From positions 186,001-250,000 of the forward strand of contig JBIKXS010000001.1 of assembly GCA_044355655.1 (NCBI GenBank): DNA of 64,000 nt, written 5' to 3'. The notes under the pieces were generated by a model. It saw nothing but the letters and a program-made list of their open reading frames with translations, did no database searches and was not told the origin of the DNA. Positions within the stretch are counted from its first letter, which is position 1, and the number at the start of each line of letters is the position of its first letter. The position numbers and the translations under genes were made by a program. The stretch is from UBA3064 sp023258775 (lineage in GTDB: Bacteria > Pseudomonadota > Gammaproteobacteria > Burkholderiales > Burkholderiaceae_E). Of the stretch, positions 1 to 7,651 are shown one piece after another.

Positions 1-86
1 GCGCACTCGCCTGGGAAGTAAAGGCCGCCGTAACCGCCGGCCTTCAGCTTCGCCTTTACCTCTTCGAGCTTGATACTCGTCTCCAT
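1..86 (-). CDS. Partial phage gene, runs off the left edge
   Basis: An open frame begins with ATG at 86-84 and continues without a stop to the window edge. It gives about 28 residues beginning METSIKLEEVK and containing GGYGGLYF. The start overlaps the stop of the ATPase gene (TGATG), so it is the next gene of the leftward recombination operon. The fragment is too short to assign a function. Confidence 0.6.
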   Translation of the reverse strand, partial: METSIKLEEVKAKLKAGGYGGLYFPGEC

Positions 87-1921
87 CAGGCAGCCTCCTT
101 GTGCTGAACGATGGCGCCGCGCTCGATCCAGACGGGCAGGAACGTTGCCGGAACAGTCGGCAGGCTCTTGAAGGTGCCGAATACCAGCGCAGTGTCGATT
201 TCGCCGGACGCTGCCAGTCCGTGGAGCCACTTCAGGAAGGCAAGTCGGTTGCCGGTGTCCATCACGTCGCAGCGGTCAATGGCGATGAAGCGCAGACCGG
301 AGAGGTTTGCAATCGCCTCAGCAATGGCTGCGTCGGCGCGCCACTTGGCGGACTCAGACTTGAGGCTGTAGAGGCGCCCATCCACGCGAATCTGCATTTC
401 AGCATCGATGCTGACTTGATCCCAGCCAGTGGCCATCGACGTTGCGCGCAGTCGGTCGTTCAGCGGCTTGATGGCATCGGCCAGCATTTCACCGGGGATT
501 CCATCTGGAGCCAGGGCGTCGGCGATGTCAGACCACGCAAGGATGTCGCCATGAAGCGCGGCCGCTTGGTCGATGACTTCCTGATGCCGCTTTGCCTGCT
601 CGGCAATGGCCTGGTATTTTTCGGCGTCGGCGCGCCAGCCGTTGCGCTTTTCGCTCAACTCACTGACCTTGGCCTGAATCGCCTCCAAGTCGATTGCCTC
701 GACCTTCTCGCCATCCAGTTCAGCCAGCTTGGCGGCGGCGGCTTCAGCGGCTGCCAGGTCGCGCTTGCTGTTGGCAACGGCGCTTTGCAGCAAGGTCAGC
801 GCGCGCTCATGCTCAGGCAAGCGCGCAACTGCCTCCGGGTCTGCCTGGTCGCCGCTCTTGAACGGCCAGCCATGCAGCTTTTTGTATTCAGCCAAATGAG
901 CGGATGCGCGGCTGACTAGCCCTTCCGGCCACTCGATGTCATGGTGATTTTCAGCCACGACAAGGAATTCGTCTGCCACGGCGGCCAGGCCGCGCAACAG
1001 GTACTCGCCCGGTGCTTTCGGATTGACGCTTGCGGCGCCGGCCTTGGCGCGGGTTTCTTCAACCTTTGCCTCCCACTGCTTCAGTTCCGCCTCGTCGTGC
1101 GCCAGCTTTGACTTAAACCGGCCGACGGTGCCAGCTTTTTCGGCAAGATGTTCGCGCTCGGTCTCGGCCTGCTGCCGGCGCTGCAATTCGGCACGGGCCG
1201 CGCCAAGTTCCTGCTGCGCTGCCGAAAGCTCGCGCTCAACCTCGCTGGCTTTTTGGCGCGCATTCTCCGCCCGTCCCGCCGCCTTGTCCGACTCAGGAGG
1301 GAGGGCGGCCGGCTGCCACTTGGCCGCCTTATCTTTGCCCCAGGTCTCGCCGCCAGTCACGGTCTTCCAGCTTGCCTTTTTCTCGCGCACCTTGGTTCGC
1401 GCCTCAGTCTCGGCTGCCGGGAATCCGTTGCGCAGCAGCGGGGCGATTGCCTCAACCTTCTTGGTGTCGCAACCACGCGCAATGAGTCGGTCGCCGACGT
1501 TCTTGCTGTCGCATTGCAGCCCGGACAGATCGAACAGGAAGGCGCGTCGGTCGTTCTCGGCCATGGCGGCGAATCGTCCTGCATCCATGACCAGTGGAAG
1601 CGCCTTCAACTGCAAGTCATTGACCAGCGTACCGACCGTCGTAACCTTGCCGGCCGGCAATTCGAGCTCGGCGCTGTTGCCGTTTTCCAGGCGGACGATA
1701 ACGCCGCCTGTCTTCGTGCCGTCGCGCACCAGGGCGTCCATGTCCTTCTTCAGCTTGACGCGAGTGCTTTCGCCGGTCAGCGCGAAGCGGATGGCTTCAT
1801 GCAGCGACGACTTACCCTGTTCGTTGGCGCCGGCGATCAGGCAGATCGGCGTGCCGGCGAGGTTGATATTGATGTCGGTCAGCATCTGGAAGTTGCTGAC
1901 GCCAATGGATTCGATTTTCAT
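86..1921 (-). CDS. SMC/RecF-like AAA ATPase of the recombination operon
   Basis: A 611-residue ATPase of the SbcC/RecF/SMC type. The N-terminus has a P-loop (GANEQGKSS, about residues 30-38). The middle is a long charged coiled-coil stretch rich in Ala, Glu, Lys and Arg. Near the C-terminus FIAIDRCDVMD fits a Walker B segment, with the usual catalytic Glu position not obvious. Family members bind DNA ends and work with nucleases. The start MKIESIG at 1921 is chosen over an upstream in-frame ATG because AAAGGA lies 6-7 nt before it. It sits in a minus-strand operon with RecT and a PD-(D/E)XK nuclease, so a role in phage recombination or replication-end processing is inferred. It could also be a general AAA_23-type ATPase. 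Confidence 0.75.
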   Translation of the reverse strand: MKIESIGVSNFQMLTDININLAGTPICLIAGANEQGKSSLHEAIRFALTGESTRVKLKKDMDALVRDGTKTGGVIVRLENGNSAELELPAGKVTTVGTLVNDLQLKALPLVMDAGRFAAMAENDRRAFLFDLSGLQCDSKNVGDRLIARGCDTKKVEAIAPLLRNGFPAAETEARTKVREKKASWKTVTGGETWGKDKAAKWQPAALPPESDKAAGRAENARQKASEVERELSAAQQELGAARAELQRRQQAETEREHLAEKAGTVGRFKSKLAHDEAELKQWEAKVEETRAKAGAASVNPKAPGEYLLRGLAAVADEFLVVAENHHDIEWPEGLVSRASAHLAEYKKLHGWPFKSGDQADPEAVARLPEHERALTLLQSAVANSKRDLAAAEAAAAKLAELDGEKVEAIDLEAIQAKVSELSEKRNGWRADAEKYQAIAEQAKRHQEVIDQAAALHGDILAWSDIADALAPDGIPGEMLADAIKPLNDRLRATSMATGWDQVSIDAEMQIRVDGRLYSLKSESAKWRADAAIAEAIANLSGLRFIAIDRCDVMDTGNRLAFLKWLHGLAASGEIDTALVFGTFKSLPTVPATFLPVWIERGAIVQHKEAA

Positions 1922-1937
1922 GTCCGTCCTTTCGTGG

Positions 1938-2459
1938 TCAGCCTTCGGATTCGGCTTCCGCCTCAATGGCCTTCAGGTAGCGTTCAGTGTCGTCGCCGGT
2001 CAGTAGAATGATTGCCCCGACCGGCTTTTCCCCTGCGGTCTCAAAAACCAGTTGCACCTTGCTGGCGCCGGCGAGAGACATGGAGCGGGTGATGGCCTTC
2101 AGCGGCATGCTTGCCAGCCGTTCAAGGTTCAAAAGGTCGGCAGCGGCGCCGTCCGGCTTGTCGATGATTTCGTACTCGCCGTTGATCCAGCCTTCCTGGT
2201 GCGACGCTTCGCTGTCTTCCGGCAGCGATGCAAGGGTCGCGTGATCCTTCACGTCGCTCCAGTTCATGTTGTTGGCGGCCCAGTCGTGAATTTCGTAGTC
2301 GTCGGACTGGAAGAGCGGGAGCGTGTCCTCGGCCAGCGAACGCTCGATGTCGCCGTCAAACTCCTTGTCGGCGTAATACTTGGCCCGGTTGCGGGCGATG
2401 ATTTCTGTCGGAACGTCGTACTTGGCGCCGTCCGGCATGGTGATGCGAATAACTTGCAT
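1938..2459 (-). CDS. Conserved hypothetical phage protein of the recombination operon
   Basis: A 173-residue acidic protein. The first 40 residues (MPDGAKYDVPTEIIARNRAKYYA) read like a small folded domain, and the C-terminal part contains KVQLVFETAGEK and a Glu-rich tail. No catalytic motif is recognised. AGGGAGAG precedes the ATG. It lies between the RecT gene (45 bp downstream of its stop) and the ATPase, on the same strand, so it is probably co-transcribed and accessory to recombination. Its function is unknown. Confidence 0.65.
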   Translation of the reverse strand: MQVIRITMPDGAKYDVPTEIIARNRAKYYADKEFDGDIERSLAEDTLPLFQSDDYEIHDWAANNMNWSDVKDHATLASLPEDSEASHQEGWINGEYEIIDKPDGAAADLLNLERLASMPLKAITRSMSLAGASKVQLVFETAGEKPVGAIILLTGDDTERYLKAIEAEAESEG

Positions 2460-2504
2460 GGGGCTCTCCCTGGGGCGGCGCGGTGGCCGCCCGGTGGTTG
2501 TGAG

Positions 2505-3638
2505 TTAATCGACGTTGCCGAAGCCGCCGGACTCAGCGAGTTCGCGCGCTTGAATCTCGGCAAGCTCTTCTGCCGTCGGCTCCCAGTTGTCGCCGCTTCC
2601 TTGGATTTCGCCGGTTTCCTGATCGACGTTGGCCTGGGTGGCGCGCCGGGCCGGCTGCTGGCGGGCTTGGCGGGCCTCAACCGGTTCGGCCTGGCGCTTT
2701 CCTTTGCCAAGGTCGGCGGGCAGGTGCTCGGCCTCTTGGTGCTCAATCGCCGGCGGGCTGTAGCCGTCCTGCACCACGCCGCGCACGACATCCGGGTCAG
2801 CCATCGCCGACATGTCGATGACGTTGCGGTCGGCGTTGGAGTCGATTTCAGCAGCGGCCGACATCGCATCGCCGGGCATCAGTGGCAACTGCTTGGCGTG
2901 CTTCTTGATCGCCGACTTTGCGGCCATGTCGTCTTCCCACATGACCCAGGGCGTTTCGGCCAGCTTCTTTTCGGCCTTCTCGCGGTCTTTCTGGTTGTCG
3001 GCCTGCTCGACGTTGCGCATCAGGGCGTTGTAGGTCTCGCTCTTGCCGCGAATCTTCTCCACCTCGGAGAGCGGAAGCACGGTCGCCATTTCAATGCCGG
3101 ATTCCAGCTTCGTGTAGCAGAACGAGCCGATCAGGCCGCCACGATCCTTGAGCGCCTTGCGGTACTTCAGGAACGACTCGGAGCCCAGCATGTGATCGAA
3201 CAGGTCGCCGTCGTGGATCGCCTCGGCCTGGACGCTGGCGATGTGTGGGGAGCGGTGGGCTAGGGTGATAAAGCCACGATAGCCAATCTGGAACTGGCAT
3301 TCGTAAATATCCACCCACTGGTTATCGACCTTGGCGCGCTTCTTGTAGGGAATCAGAAACGCTTGCTGCTGGACGGTGTTCGGCTCAAGGCCAAGGGCAG
3401 CGGATGCCATGAAGGAGCCCAGGACGCTTTGCGGATCGCACTGGGCAAGAAGCGGGGTTTTCTTCACGGCATTGATCGCCAGGCGCAGGAAGCGGTCAGG
3501 CGTCAGGAACTTGCCAGCCACGGCGCCGATACCCTTCTGGACGCGCGGGTCGTCCAGAAAGTCGAAGATTGTCTTAGGCCGGCGGGCGGTCTGTTGCTGC
3601 TGCCCCTGCTGGAGGTTGGAGAGGTTGGTGGTAGCCAT
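2505..3638 (-). CDS. recT: RecT-family single-strand annealing protein
   Basis: A 377-residue RecT-like protein. The core (about residues 20-230) carries the family pattern: LTPDRFLRLAINAVKKTPLLAQCDPQS is followed by ALGLEPNT, QQAFLIPYK and FQIGYRGFITLAHRS. The C-terminal third is a low-complexity Gln/Glu/Ala-rich tail. RecT proteins bind single strands left by an exonuclease and anneal them to homologous DNA. Here the partner is likely the RecB-like nuclease directly upstream in the operon. Start MATTNL at 3638 has AAAGGACGG before it and is preferred to a frame extension at 3671 that overlaps the neighbouring gene. Confidence 0.88.
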   Translation of the reverse strand: MATTNLSNLQQGQQQQTARRPKTIFDFLDDPRVQKGIGAVAGKFLTPDRFLRLAINAVKKTPLLAQCDPQSVLGSFMASAALGLEPNTVQQQAFLIPYKKRAKVDNQWVDIYECQFQIGYRGFITLAHRSPHIASVQAEAIHDGDLFDHMLGSESFLKYRKALKDRGGLIGSFCYTKLESGIEMATVLPLSEVEKIRGKSETYNALMRNVEQADNQKDREKAEKKLAETPWVMWEDDMAAKSAIKKHAKQLPLMPGDAMSAAAEIDSNADRNVIDMSAMADPDVVRGVVQDGYSPPAIEHQEAEHLPADLGKGKRQAEPVEARQARQQPARRATQANVDQETGEIQGSGDNWEPTAEELAEIQARELAESGGFGNVD

Positions 3639-3652
3639 GTTGGGCCGTCCTT

Positions 3653-4459
3653 TCAGTTGTGGAATTTGCACTGCCCGAAGAGCGGGCAGTATTTCGGCGA
3701 GCAGGTCATGCTCTTCGGGTTGGGCGGGAACAGCCCGGCTTTCAGGTACATGCCAGCCATCTGCAACAGACCGGGCTGTTCCTCGGTGCCGACCAGAAGG
3801 CTCCGGGTGTGCGGAACCTCCTGGCTGCCGACGCCGCCGGTCTTGGTGGTTTGCAGACCGATGATTTCGGCCGTGCCGGTGATGGGCTTGCCAAGCGATT
3901 GCTCGGCCATCAGTTCATAGACGGCCAGTTGTGCGCCATCTGCCTTTGCATCGACCTTTCCGTCCTTCGTGCAACGGCGCTGCCCGCTCTTCAGGTCGCT
4001 GATCGCCAGCCCGCCCGGCGTGTCGCGCACTCGGTCGGTGGTTCCGGTCAGTTCGATGGCAATGCCGTTGCCAAGATCGACCGTCAGGCTTTCGCAGGCC
4101 GCCTCGACCGCGACGTACTCGCGGTGCGGCGCCAGTTCGACGCAGTATTTGCCGTGCAGGCGCAGCGCGATTTGTTCGGCGTCCTTGATGCTCGGGTCGT
4201 CGTCCGTCCAGACAACCTCGTCGTCGGGGTGGTGCAGCGTCTGCACCAGGGCGCCGGCTGCGTCGTCGGGGCTGATCGGCGCGCCATCAAGGCGGGCTTG
4301 GTCAAAGGCTGCCGTTCCGGCGTGGATGCTGGTGCCGATATGAGCGGCCGCACTCGACGGGGAGCGAATCCCGTCAAGGTTCTTCGCCTTCCAGCGCATG
4401 GGGCAGTCAAACAAGTCCGCCCAGCTACTGGCGCGGATTCGGTAGGTTTGTGGCGTCAT
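3653..4459 (-). CDS. PD-(D/E)XK nuclease with Cys cluster (RecB/Cas4-like), RecT partner
   Basis: A 268-residue nuclease. GTTDRVRDTPGG followed by ISDLKSGQ matches the D ... (D/E)xK active site of RecB/Cas4-type exonucleases. One Cys near the N-terminus (DLFDCPMRW) and three near the C-terminus (CSPKYCPLFGQC) are arranged like the iron-sulphur cluster of AddB and Cas4. Such enzymes resect double-stranded ends and feed single strands to RecT. The start MTPQTYR at 4459 overlaps the upstream stop as TGATG; the frame extends further upstream but that extension overlaps another gene and is Arg-rich shadow sequence. Confidence 0.82.
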   Translation of the reverse strand: MTPQTYRIRASSWADLFDCPMRWKAKNLDGIRSPSSAAAHIGTSIHAGTAAFDQARLDGAPISPDDAAGALVQTLHHPDDEVVWTDDDPSIKDAEQIALRLHGKYCVELAPHREYVAVEAACESLTVDLGNGIAIELTGTTDRVRDTPGGLAISDLKSGQRRCTKDGKVDAKADGAQLAVYELMAEQSLGKPITGTAEIIGLQTTKTGGVGSQEVPHTRSLLVGTEEQPGLLQMAGMYLKAGLFPPNPKSMTCSPKYCPLFGQCKFHN

Positions 4460-4875
4460 CAGTCGTCTCTCCAGTGGTGATAGTCTTCGTCGCAGTGGCG
4501 GCAGCCACGGCCACGGCAGCGATGGCAGGCATTTGCCGCCGCTTCGTCGATCTGGCGCTCGGCTTCCTGGCGAGCGGCGCGCTCCCAGTAGTCGAAAACC
4601 AGGGTTTTCAGCGCAAGGCCGGCGCCGGCGGTATTCCCGGCGGTCAGCAGCTTGCAAAGCGCCTCGATGCCGGTAACGTCGAATTCGCCCATCGCCTCGG
4701 ACAGGTTGGCCGGGGTGTAGGGGCCATACTCGGAGCCGGCAAGCAGTTCCTGCGTACGCTCTTCAATGGCCTCGTCGCGCCCGCTGTCGTCTGGCGCTCG
4801 CGGGTCGTTTGGGTGTCCGCTGTATGGCGGCCAAGTAGCCTCGTCTCCGGGGCCTGGCATGTTGGCGAAATTCAC
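4459..4875 (-). CDS. Small phage protein with C-terminal zinc-type cysteine motif
   Basis: About 138 residues if translation begins at GTG 4875. That GTG overlaps the previous stop by four bases (GTGA) and has AAGGTGA just upstream. An in-frame ATG at 4899 lacks a ribosome binding site. The middle is acidic. The C-terminus has CHRCRGRGCRHC, a CxxCxGxGCxxC pattern like a DnaJ zinc finger half-site. The gene is translationally coupled on both sides, to the 29-codon gene and to the nuclease, suggesting an accessory role in the recombination module. Function unknown. Confidence 0.6.
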   Translation of the reverse strand: MNFANMPGPGDEATWPPYSGHPNDPRAPDDSGRDEAIEERTQELLAGSEYGPYTPANLSEAMGEFDVTGIEALCKLLTAGNTAGAGLALKTLVFDYWERAARQEAERQIDEAAANACHRCRGRGCRHCDEDYHHWRDD

Positions 4876-4961
4876 AACGTCACCTTCGCCAGTCGCCATG
4901 CGTTGCGAACCGTGTGACCACGCTTTAGGTAGTAGAGAAAGTCGGCGATCAGCTTTCTCAT
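4872..4961 (-). CDS. 29-codon coupled small ORF
   Basis: A 29-residue basic frame (MRKLIADFLYYLKRG...VTL). Its ATG overlaps the stop of the 65-residue gene (ATGA) and its stop overlaps the GTG start of the next gene (GTGA). That double coupling is the main evidence it is translated. It has one short hydrophobic stretch (LIADFLYYL). It may exist only to carry ribosomes to the downstream gene, or be a real micro-protein. Confidence 0.5.
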   Translation of the reverse strand: MRKLIADFLYYLKRGHTVRNAWRLAKVTL

Positions 4962-5155
4962 GGCCTGGCCTCTGCGCTGACCTTGGCGATTCCGAAGCGC
5001 TCAATGGCGTCGATGACTGCATCGCAGGTGCTCGGGTAGAGGCCGCCGTAGCTGTGTTGCGCTCCGTCGGCGGTCTTCACCGTCACTTGGCACTTGATGA
5101 GTTTTACCGGCCGCTTGGCGGCGTCTGTCACGATCCTTGCTGGCAATGCGCTCAT
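4958..5155 (-). CDS. Small conserved phage protein, first gene of leftward operon
   Basis: A 65-residue protein (MSALPARIVTDAAKRPVK...). AAGGAGAG precedes the ATG, the strongest ribosome binding site of this operon. The body (VKLIKCQVTVKTADG...YGGLYPSTCDAVIDAIERFG) reads like a small alpha/beta domain common in phage early regions. No enzyme motif is visible. It is followed by a chain of overlapping genes, and lies about 570 bp downstream of the leftward promoter at 5735-5763. Confidence 0.65.
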   Translation of the reverse strand: MSALPARIVTDAAKRPVKLIKCQVTVKTADGAQHSYGGLYPSTCDAVIDAIERFGIAKVSAEARP

Positions 5156-5188
5156 AGTTCTCTCCTTGCGGTGGATTCGATGCGTTGC

Positions 5189-5280
5189 TTTGGTGAGCGG
5201 GCTGCATCGGTGGGGTTGGGTGGGTTTGAAGCTGGATCAGGGAGTAAATCCAGCCTTTGGCGTGCAGCCCGCTCGCCAAA
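5189..5280. repeat. Long nested inverted repeat in the leftward operon leader
   Basis: An 18-bp arm at 5189-5206 pairs with 5263-5280, with a single T/C difference that a G-U pair would tolerate in one orientation. Inside lies a second pair, GCTGGAT at about 5231-5237 with ATCCAGC at about 5249-5255. It sits just upstream of the ribosome binding site of the first gene of the leftward operon, so it would form a large stem-loop in that leader RNA. Confidence 0.7.
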
Positions 5281-5368
5281 ACGCCCTCATGGAAGGCGCG
5301 AGGGCCGTGCTCTCCGGCTGTCATGGCGCTTTCGTCTCACCATTGCGGGGCTTACGTCTGCCCAACCG

Positions 5369-5391
5369 GCCCGGCCTACCGGGCGTTTTTT
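5369..5391 (+). terminator. Rho-independent terminator in the leader region, reading rightward
   Basis: Stem GCCCGG/CCGGGC (5369-5374 with 5379-5384), loop CCTA, followed by G and six T. The orientation is rightward although all neighbouring genes read leftward, so it would end a rightward, antisense or small RNA from 5156-5368. Confidence 0.6.
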
Positions 5392-5438
5392 CGGCATTGA
5401 TGCGACAGGTGCGCGCGCCGACTTCCTGGCGTTGCCCG

Positions 5439-5672
5439 TCAAAACGGGCGCCGGCTCTGACCTCTTGTCTCAGCCGGCTGCTGGAAGGTGTTTCTTCTGT
5501 CCGTCGTTACCTGCGCCACGAGCGGATGGGCGTCTTTCGACCGAGTCTTTGGTTTCATCGCAGCCCCACGGGCCACTCCCCCAGGGAGCCTCGGATTTCG
5601 CGTGCTTTTACTTCTGCGGCACGCGCCACGGCGCAGGAGGTTGTCGCCCTTGCGGGCCTGGCCTCTATTCAT
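5439..5672 (-). CDS. Doubtful Arg-rich ORF in the pL leader
   Basis: A 77-residue Arg/Lys-rich frame (MNRGQARKGDNLLRRG...). It is the first leftward frame after the pL-like promoter, the position of the lambda N antiterminator, which also has an Arg-rich N-terminus. It has no ribosome binding site and no similarity I recognise, and other long frames overlap it. The rest of 5281-5731 shows no better gene. Treat as a possibility only. Confidence 0.2.
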   Translation of the reverse strand: MNRGQARKGDNLLRRGACRRSKSTRNPRLPGGVARGAAMKPKTRSKDAHPLVAQVTTDRRNTFQQPAETRGQSRRPF

Positions 5673-5731
5673 CCAACAGGTTGTTAAGGAGCGGTGCGCC
5701 GCCGGGCGTTGCCTGACGTTGCGTATTGAGC

Positions 5732-5773
5732 GTAACTATAGTTACTAAATAATCCGGTGTCAACTATGGTTAC
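5732..5773. promoter_or_regulatory. Left operator region, two repressor sites
   Basis: The site at 5732-5745 is a perfect 14-bp palindrome (GTAACTATAGTTAC). The site at 5760-5773 (TCAACTATGGTTAC) is a near match. The same sequence family recurs three times beside the repressor gene at 7652-7713. They overlap the -10 and -35 of the leftward promoter. Confidence 0.82.
5735..5763 (-). promoter_or_regulatory. Strong leftward sigma70 promoter (pL-like)
   Basis: On the minus strand TTGACA (5763-5758) is followed by exactly 17 bp and TATAGT (5740-5735). The expected start point is near 5728. The -10 lies inside one repressor-type palindrome and the -35 abuts another, so repressor binding would block it. 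It should drive the leftward recombination operon. Confidence 0.82.
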
Positions 5774-5783
5774 ATCGACGGGC

Positions 5784-5810
5784 AAAAAAAACCCGGCCAT
5801 CTGGTCGGGT
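5784..5810 (-). terminator. Terminator of the lysogeny (repressor) operon
   Basis: Reading leftward, ACCCG (5810-5806) pairs with CGGGT (5795-5791), with an inner CCA/TGG, followed by a run of eight T (5791-5784). It lies 60 bp beyond the stop of the 311-residue gene and ends transcription just before the left operators. Confidence 0.8.
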
Positions 5811-5871
5811 TGTTGGAATTTTGCAGCGGAAGCCGCTTCCTTAGTCGGCTCTGGTCGGGGGCGTCAATCGG

Positions 5872-6807
5872 TCACTTCCCGCCATTGGACTTGAATGTGT
5901 CCGATTCATATTTTTCGATCAGCGGTATCAGGTATGGGGAGTTCATCCCATCCTCCAGCGTCATCGCCAATTCCAGGGCGCGCTCTGCTCTGTGCTTTGT
6001 TATGCCGAGCCGCCTGGCGATCTGCGCAGGCGTGTTTCCTTCTTCCTTCAGGAATTTTGCGCGCATGGGGATCACGTAAAACTCCCAGTAGTCGCGCGCC
6101 ATGTAGGCAACGTAGCTGGCGATCTTTTCCTCTGAAACAAATGGATCAAGGTCAATGAAGTCGCACATACGCTGCTTTGCTATCTTCGCTGCGAACTGCT
6201 CCCTTGGCTCCACACGGAGAGCTACGGCGCCAAACCCATCTGCAACCGCAACGCGCGCCGCAATGTTTGCCAGCACATCGCGGTTCTCCTTTGAAAATTC
6301 TGGCTCGCCCAGTTGCTCGTCCTGGTCTGTGTATGCACCGTCCCCACTATCATCGAAGTCGATAGGGTCTGCCGGCTTAACGCAAATGCAAAGCCATGTG
6401 TTCGACTCTCCAAGGCGCACGTAGGCATCAAACCCGGTGTAAATGGCCCCATCGTCGTCGCTTGCCTCGCTGTGCACCTCAAGAACCCCGAAGCTATTGG
6501 GATCGTAGAGCTTGGAGTGGCGCCTGAAATCTGGCGTGTCAAGGTAGATAACAGTTGCGCCAGCGCCGCCAAACCTGCCTTTCACCCAGGGGATCGCTAA
6601 CTCAACCTCGAACTGCGCAATTATTTGATGCAGCGCCTTTTCTATAAGGAAGTGGAGGCGCCTTCGGTGAGCTCGAAACTCGCCATCCTGGCCGCCGGAG
6701 CCGATGCGGACGGCAAAGAGGAATGAAAGCGCGTCGTCGTTGCTGGAAATCTCGCCTCCGCCCAGCCGCGCTACACCCATCCCTCCATTGCCGCCAATAT
6801 TTAGCAT
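5872..6807 (-). CDS. Unknown lysogeny-operon protein with C-terminal HTH (rex position)
   Basis: A 311-residue soluble protein I do not recognise. The N-terminal 40 residues are Gly-rich, and the central part is mixed alpha/beta with acidic stretches (DFDDSGDGAYTDQDEQ). Near the C-terminus NTPAQIARRLGITKHRAERALELA reads as a helix-turn-helix like that of sigma factors or recombinases. It overlaps the upstream Rap1a/Tai-like gene by 7 bp and lies in the repressor transcription unit. It would therefore be made in the lysogen, where lambda carries rexAB. A superinfection-exclusion or host-modifying role is inferred from position only. Confidence 0.6.
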   Translation of the reverse strand: MLNIGGNGGMGVARLGGGEISSNDDALSFLFAVRIGSGGQDGEFRAHRRRLHFLIEKALHQIIAQFEVELAIPWVKGRFGGAGATVIYLDTPDFRRHSKLYDPNSFGVLEVHSEASDDDGAIYTGFDAYVRLGESNTWLCICVKPADPIDFDDSGDGAYTDQDEQLGEPEFSKENRDVLANIAARVAVADGFGAVALRVEPREQFAAKIAKQRMCDFIDLDPFVSEEKIASYVAYMARDYWEFYVIPMRAKFLKEEGNTPAQIARRLGITKHRAERALELAMTLEDGMNSPYLIPLIEKYESDTFKSNGGK

Positions 6808-7154
6808 GGGTACATGGCCCTTAGCTTCATCATGATGAGCATTTCTACAATCTCTTCCTTGCTCTCGCCTGGAGACTTTGCAAGATGCTCTTTGATGGAC
6901 TGCGCCGCTATCTTGTGAGCCTGCGCGGTATCGATGTCTCCCTTGTAGCAGAACAGTGGCTTTTGGCCTGTCGCGCTCAAGTACCCATTGGCGTTCAAGT
7001 ACCCCTTGACCACGCCGCCAACGTACATTTCCACGCTGGTCTTTTCCAGCTTTCCACCAGACGAAAGCTGACGGAAGTTGTCTGGACTAAGGTCTGCTAT
7101 AGCAAGCGCCGGGGCGAGCGCTGCGGCAAGCGCCAGAAAACGAGTAATTTTCAT
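6801..7154 (-). CDS. Rap1a/Tai-like secreted immunity-family protein
   Basis: A 117-residue protein with a clear signal peptide (MKITRFLALAAALAPALAIA, cleavage near residue 20). The mature part has the Rap1a/Tai layout: MYVGGVVKGYLNANG, a PLFCYKGDI segment with one Cys, and a C-terminal helix ending in MYPC, giving two Cys that can bridge. Family members are periplasmic immunity proteins for type VI effectors or homologues of unknown role. Located behind the repressor gene and upstream of the 311-residue gene, it is likely expressed in lysogens as a conversion gene. The family call rests on motif memory, not a search. Confidence 0.6.
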   Translation of the reverse strand: MKITRFLALAAALAPALAIADLSPDNFRQLSSGGKLEKTSVEMYVGGVVKGYLNANGYLSATGQKPLFCYKGDIDTAQAHKIAAQSIKEHLAKSPGESKEEIVEMLIMMKLRAMYPC

Positions 7155-7201
7155 GCTTCTTCTCCTATAACCTCTTTCCGTTTGACCAAACCAGCGTAAG
7201 T

Positions 7202-7651
7202 TTAGGCGGCCTTGTGGCTGGCCTGCCTTTTTTCATCTGGCATGGCCTCATTGATGTCATCCAAGAGCGATTGAAGATGGCGCCCAATCGATTTATTGGC
7301 CCACTCCGGCATTGGCTCGCGCCCTCTCAAGGCAAGATCAACCAGCGCTCTGCACGCATCTGTTGCGCCAGCATATCGAACCATAAGCTCAGGAGCTTCT
7401 GATCCTGAAGCGTCGGCACCGGCGTCATGGCTCGATGCCCTTGTTGCGCGCTCGCCACGAATGAGCTCTTCGGCCGACACCCTGAACAATTCGCAGATGC
7501 TCAGAAGGCTTCCGAGCTTGAGGTTTGCGGTCTGGCCGCTTTCCCATTTCGTGACGGCAACCCGGCTCACGCCAGATGCTGTCGCAAGCTGCTGCTGCGA
7601 CAGACCTCTTTGCTCTCGAAGCCTTTTAATCCGTTGTCCTAGCGTTTCCAT
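7202..7651 (-). CDS. cI: CI-like repressor, XRE family
   Basis: A 149-residue DNA-binding protein. Residues 1-60 form an XRE helix-turn-helix (RIKRLREQRGLSQQQLATASGVSRVAVTKWESG). The rest is helical, with no S24 autoprotease motif, so induction by RecA cleavage is not evident. The start METLGQR at 7651 is one base from an operator palindrome and has no ribosome binding site. That fits a short or leaderless transcript like lambda cI from pRM. A longer frame from 7741 would run through the operators and is rejected. It probably binds the five GTAACTATGGTTAC-type sites and maintains lysogeny. Confidence 0.85.
   Translation of the reverse strand: METLGQRIKRLREQRGLSQQQLATASGVSRVAVTKWESGQTANLKLGSLLSICELFRVSAEELIRGERATRASSHDAGADASGSEAPELMVRYAGATDACRALVDLALRGREPMPEWANKSIGRHLQSLLDDINEAMPDEKRQASHKAA

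Noticed and set aside
1023..2006. Long plus-strand frames over the ATPase gene
   Set aside because: Antisense shadow of a GC-rich coding region; low-complexity Ala/Ser/Arg composition, no ribosome binding site, and a clear ATPase in the other direction.
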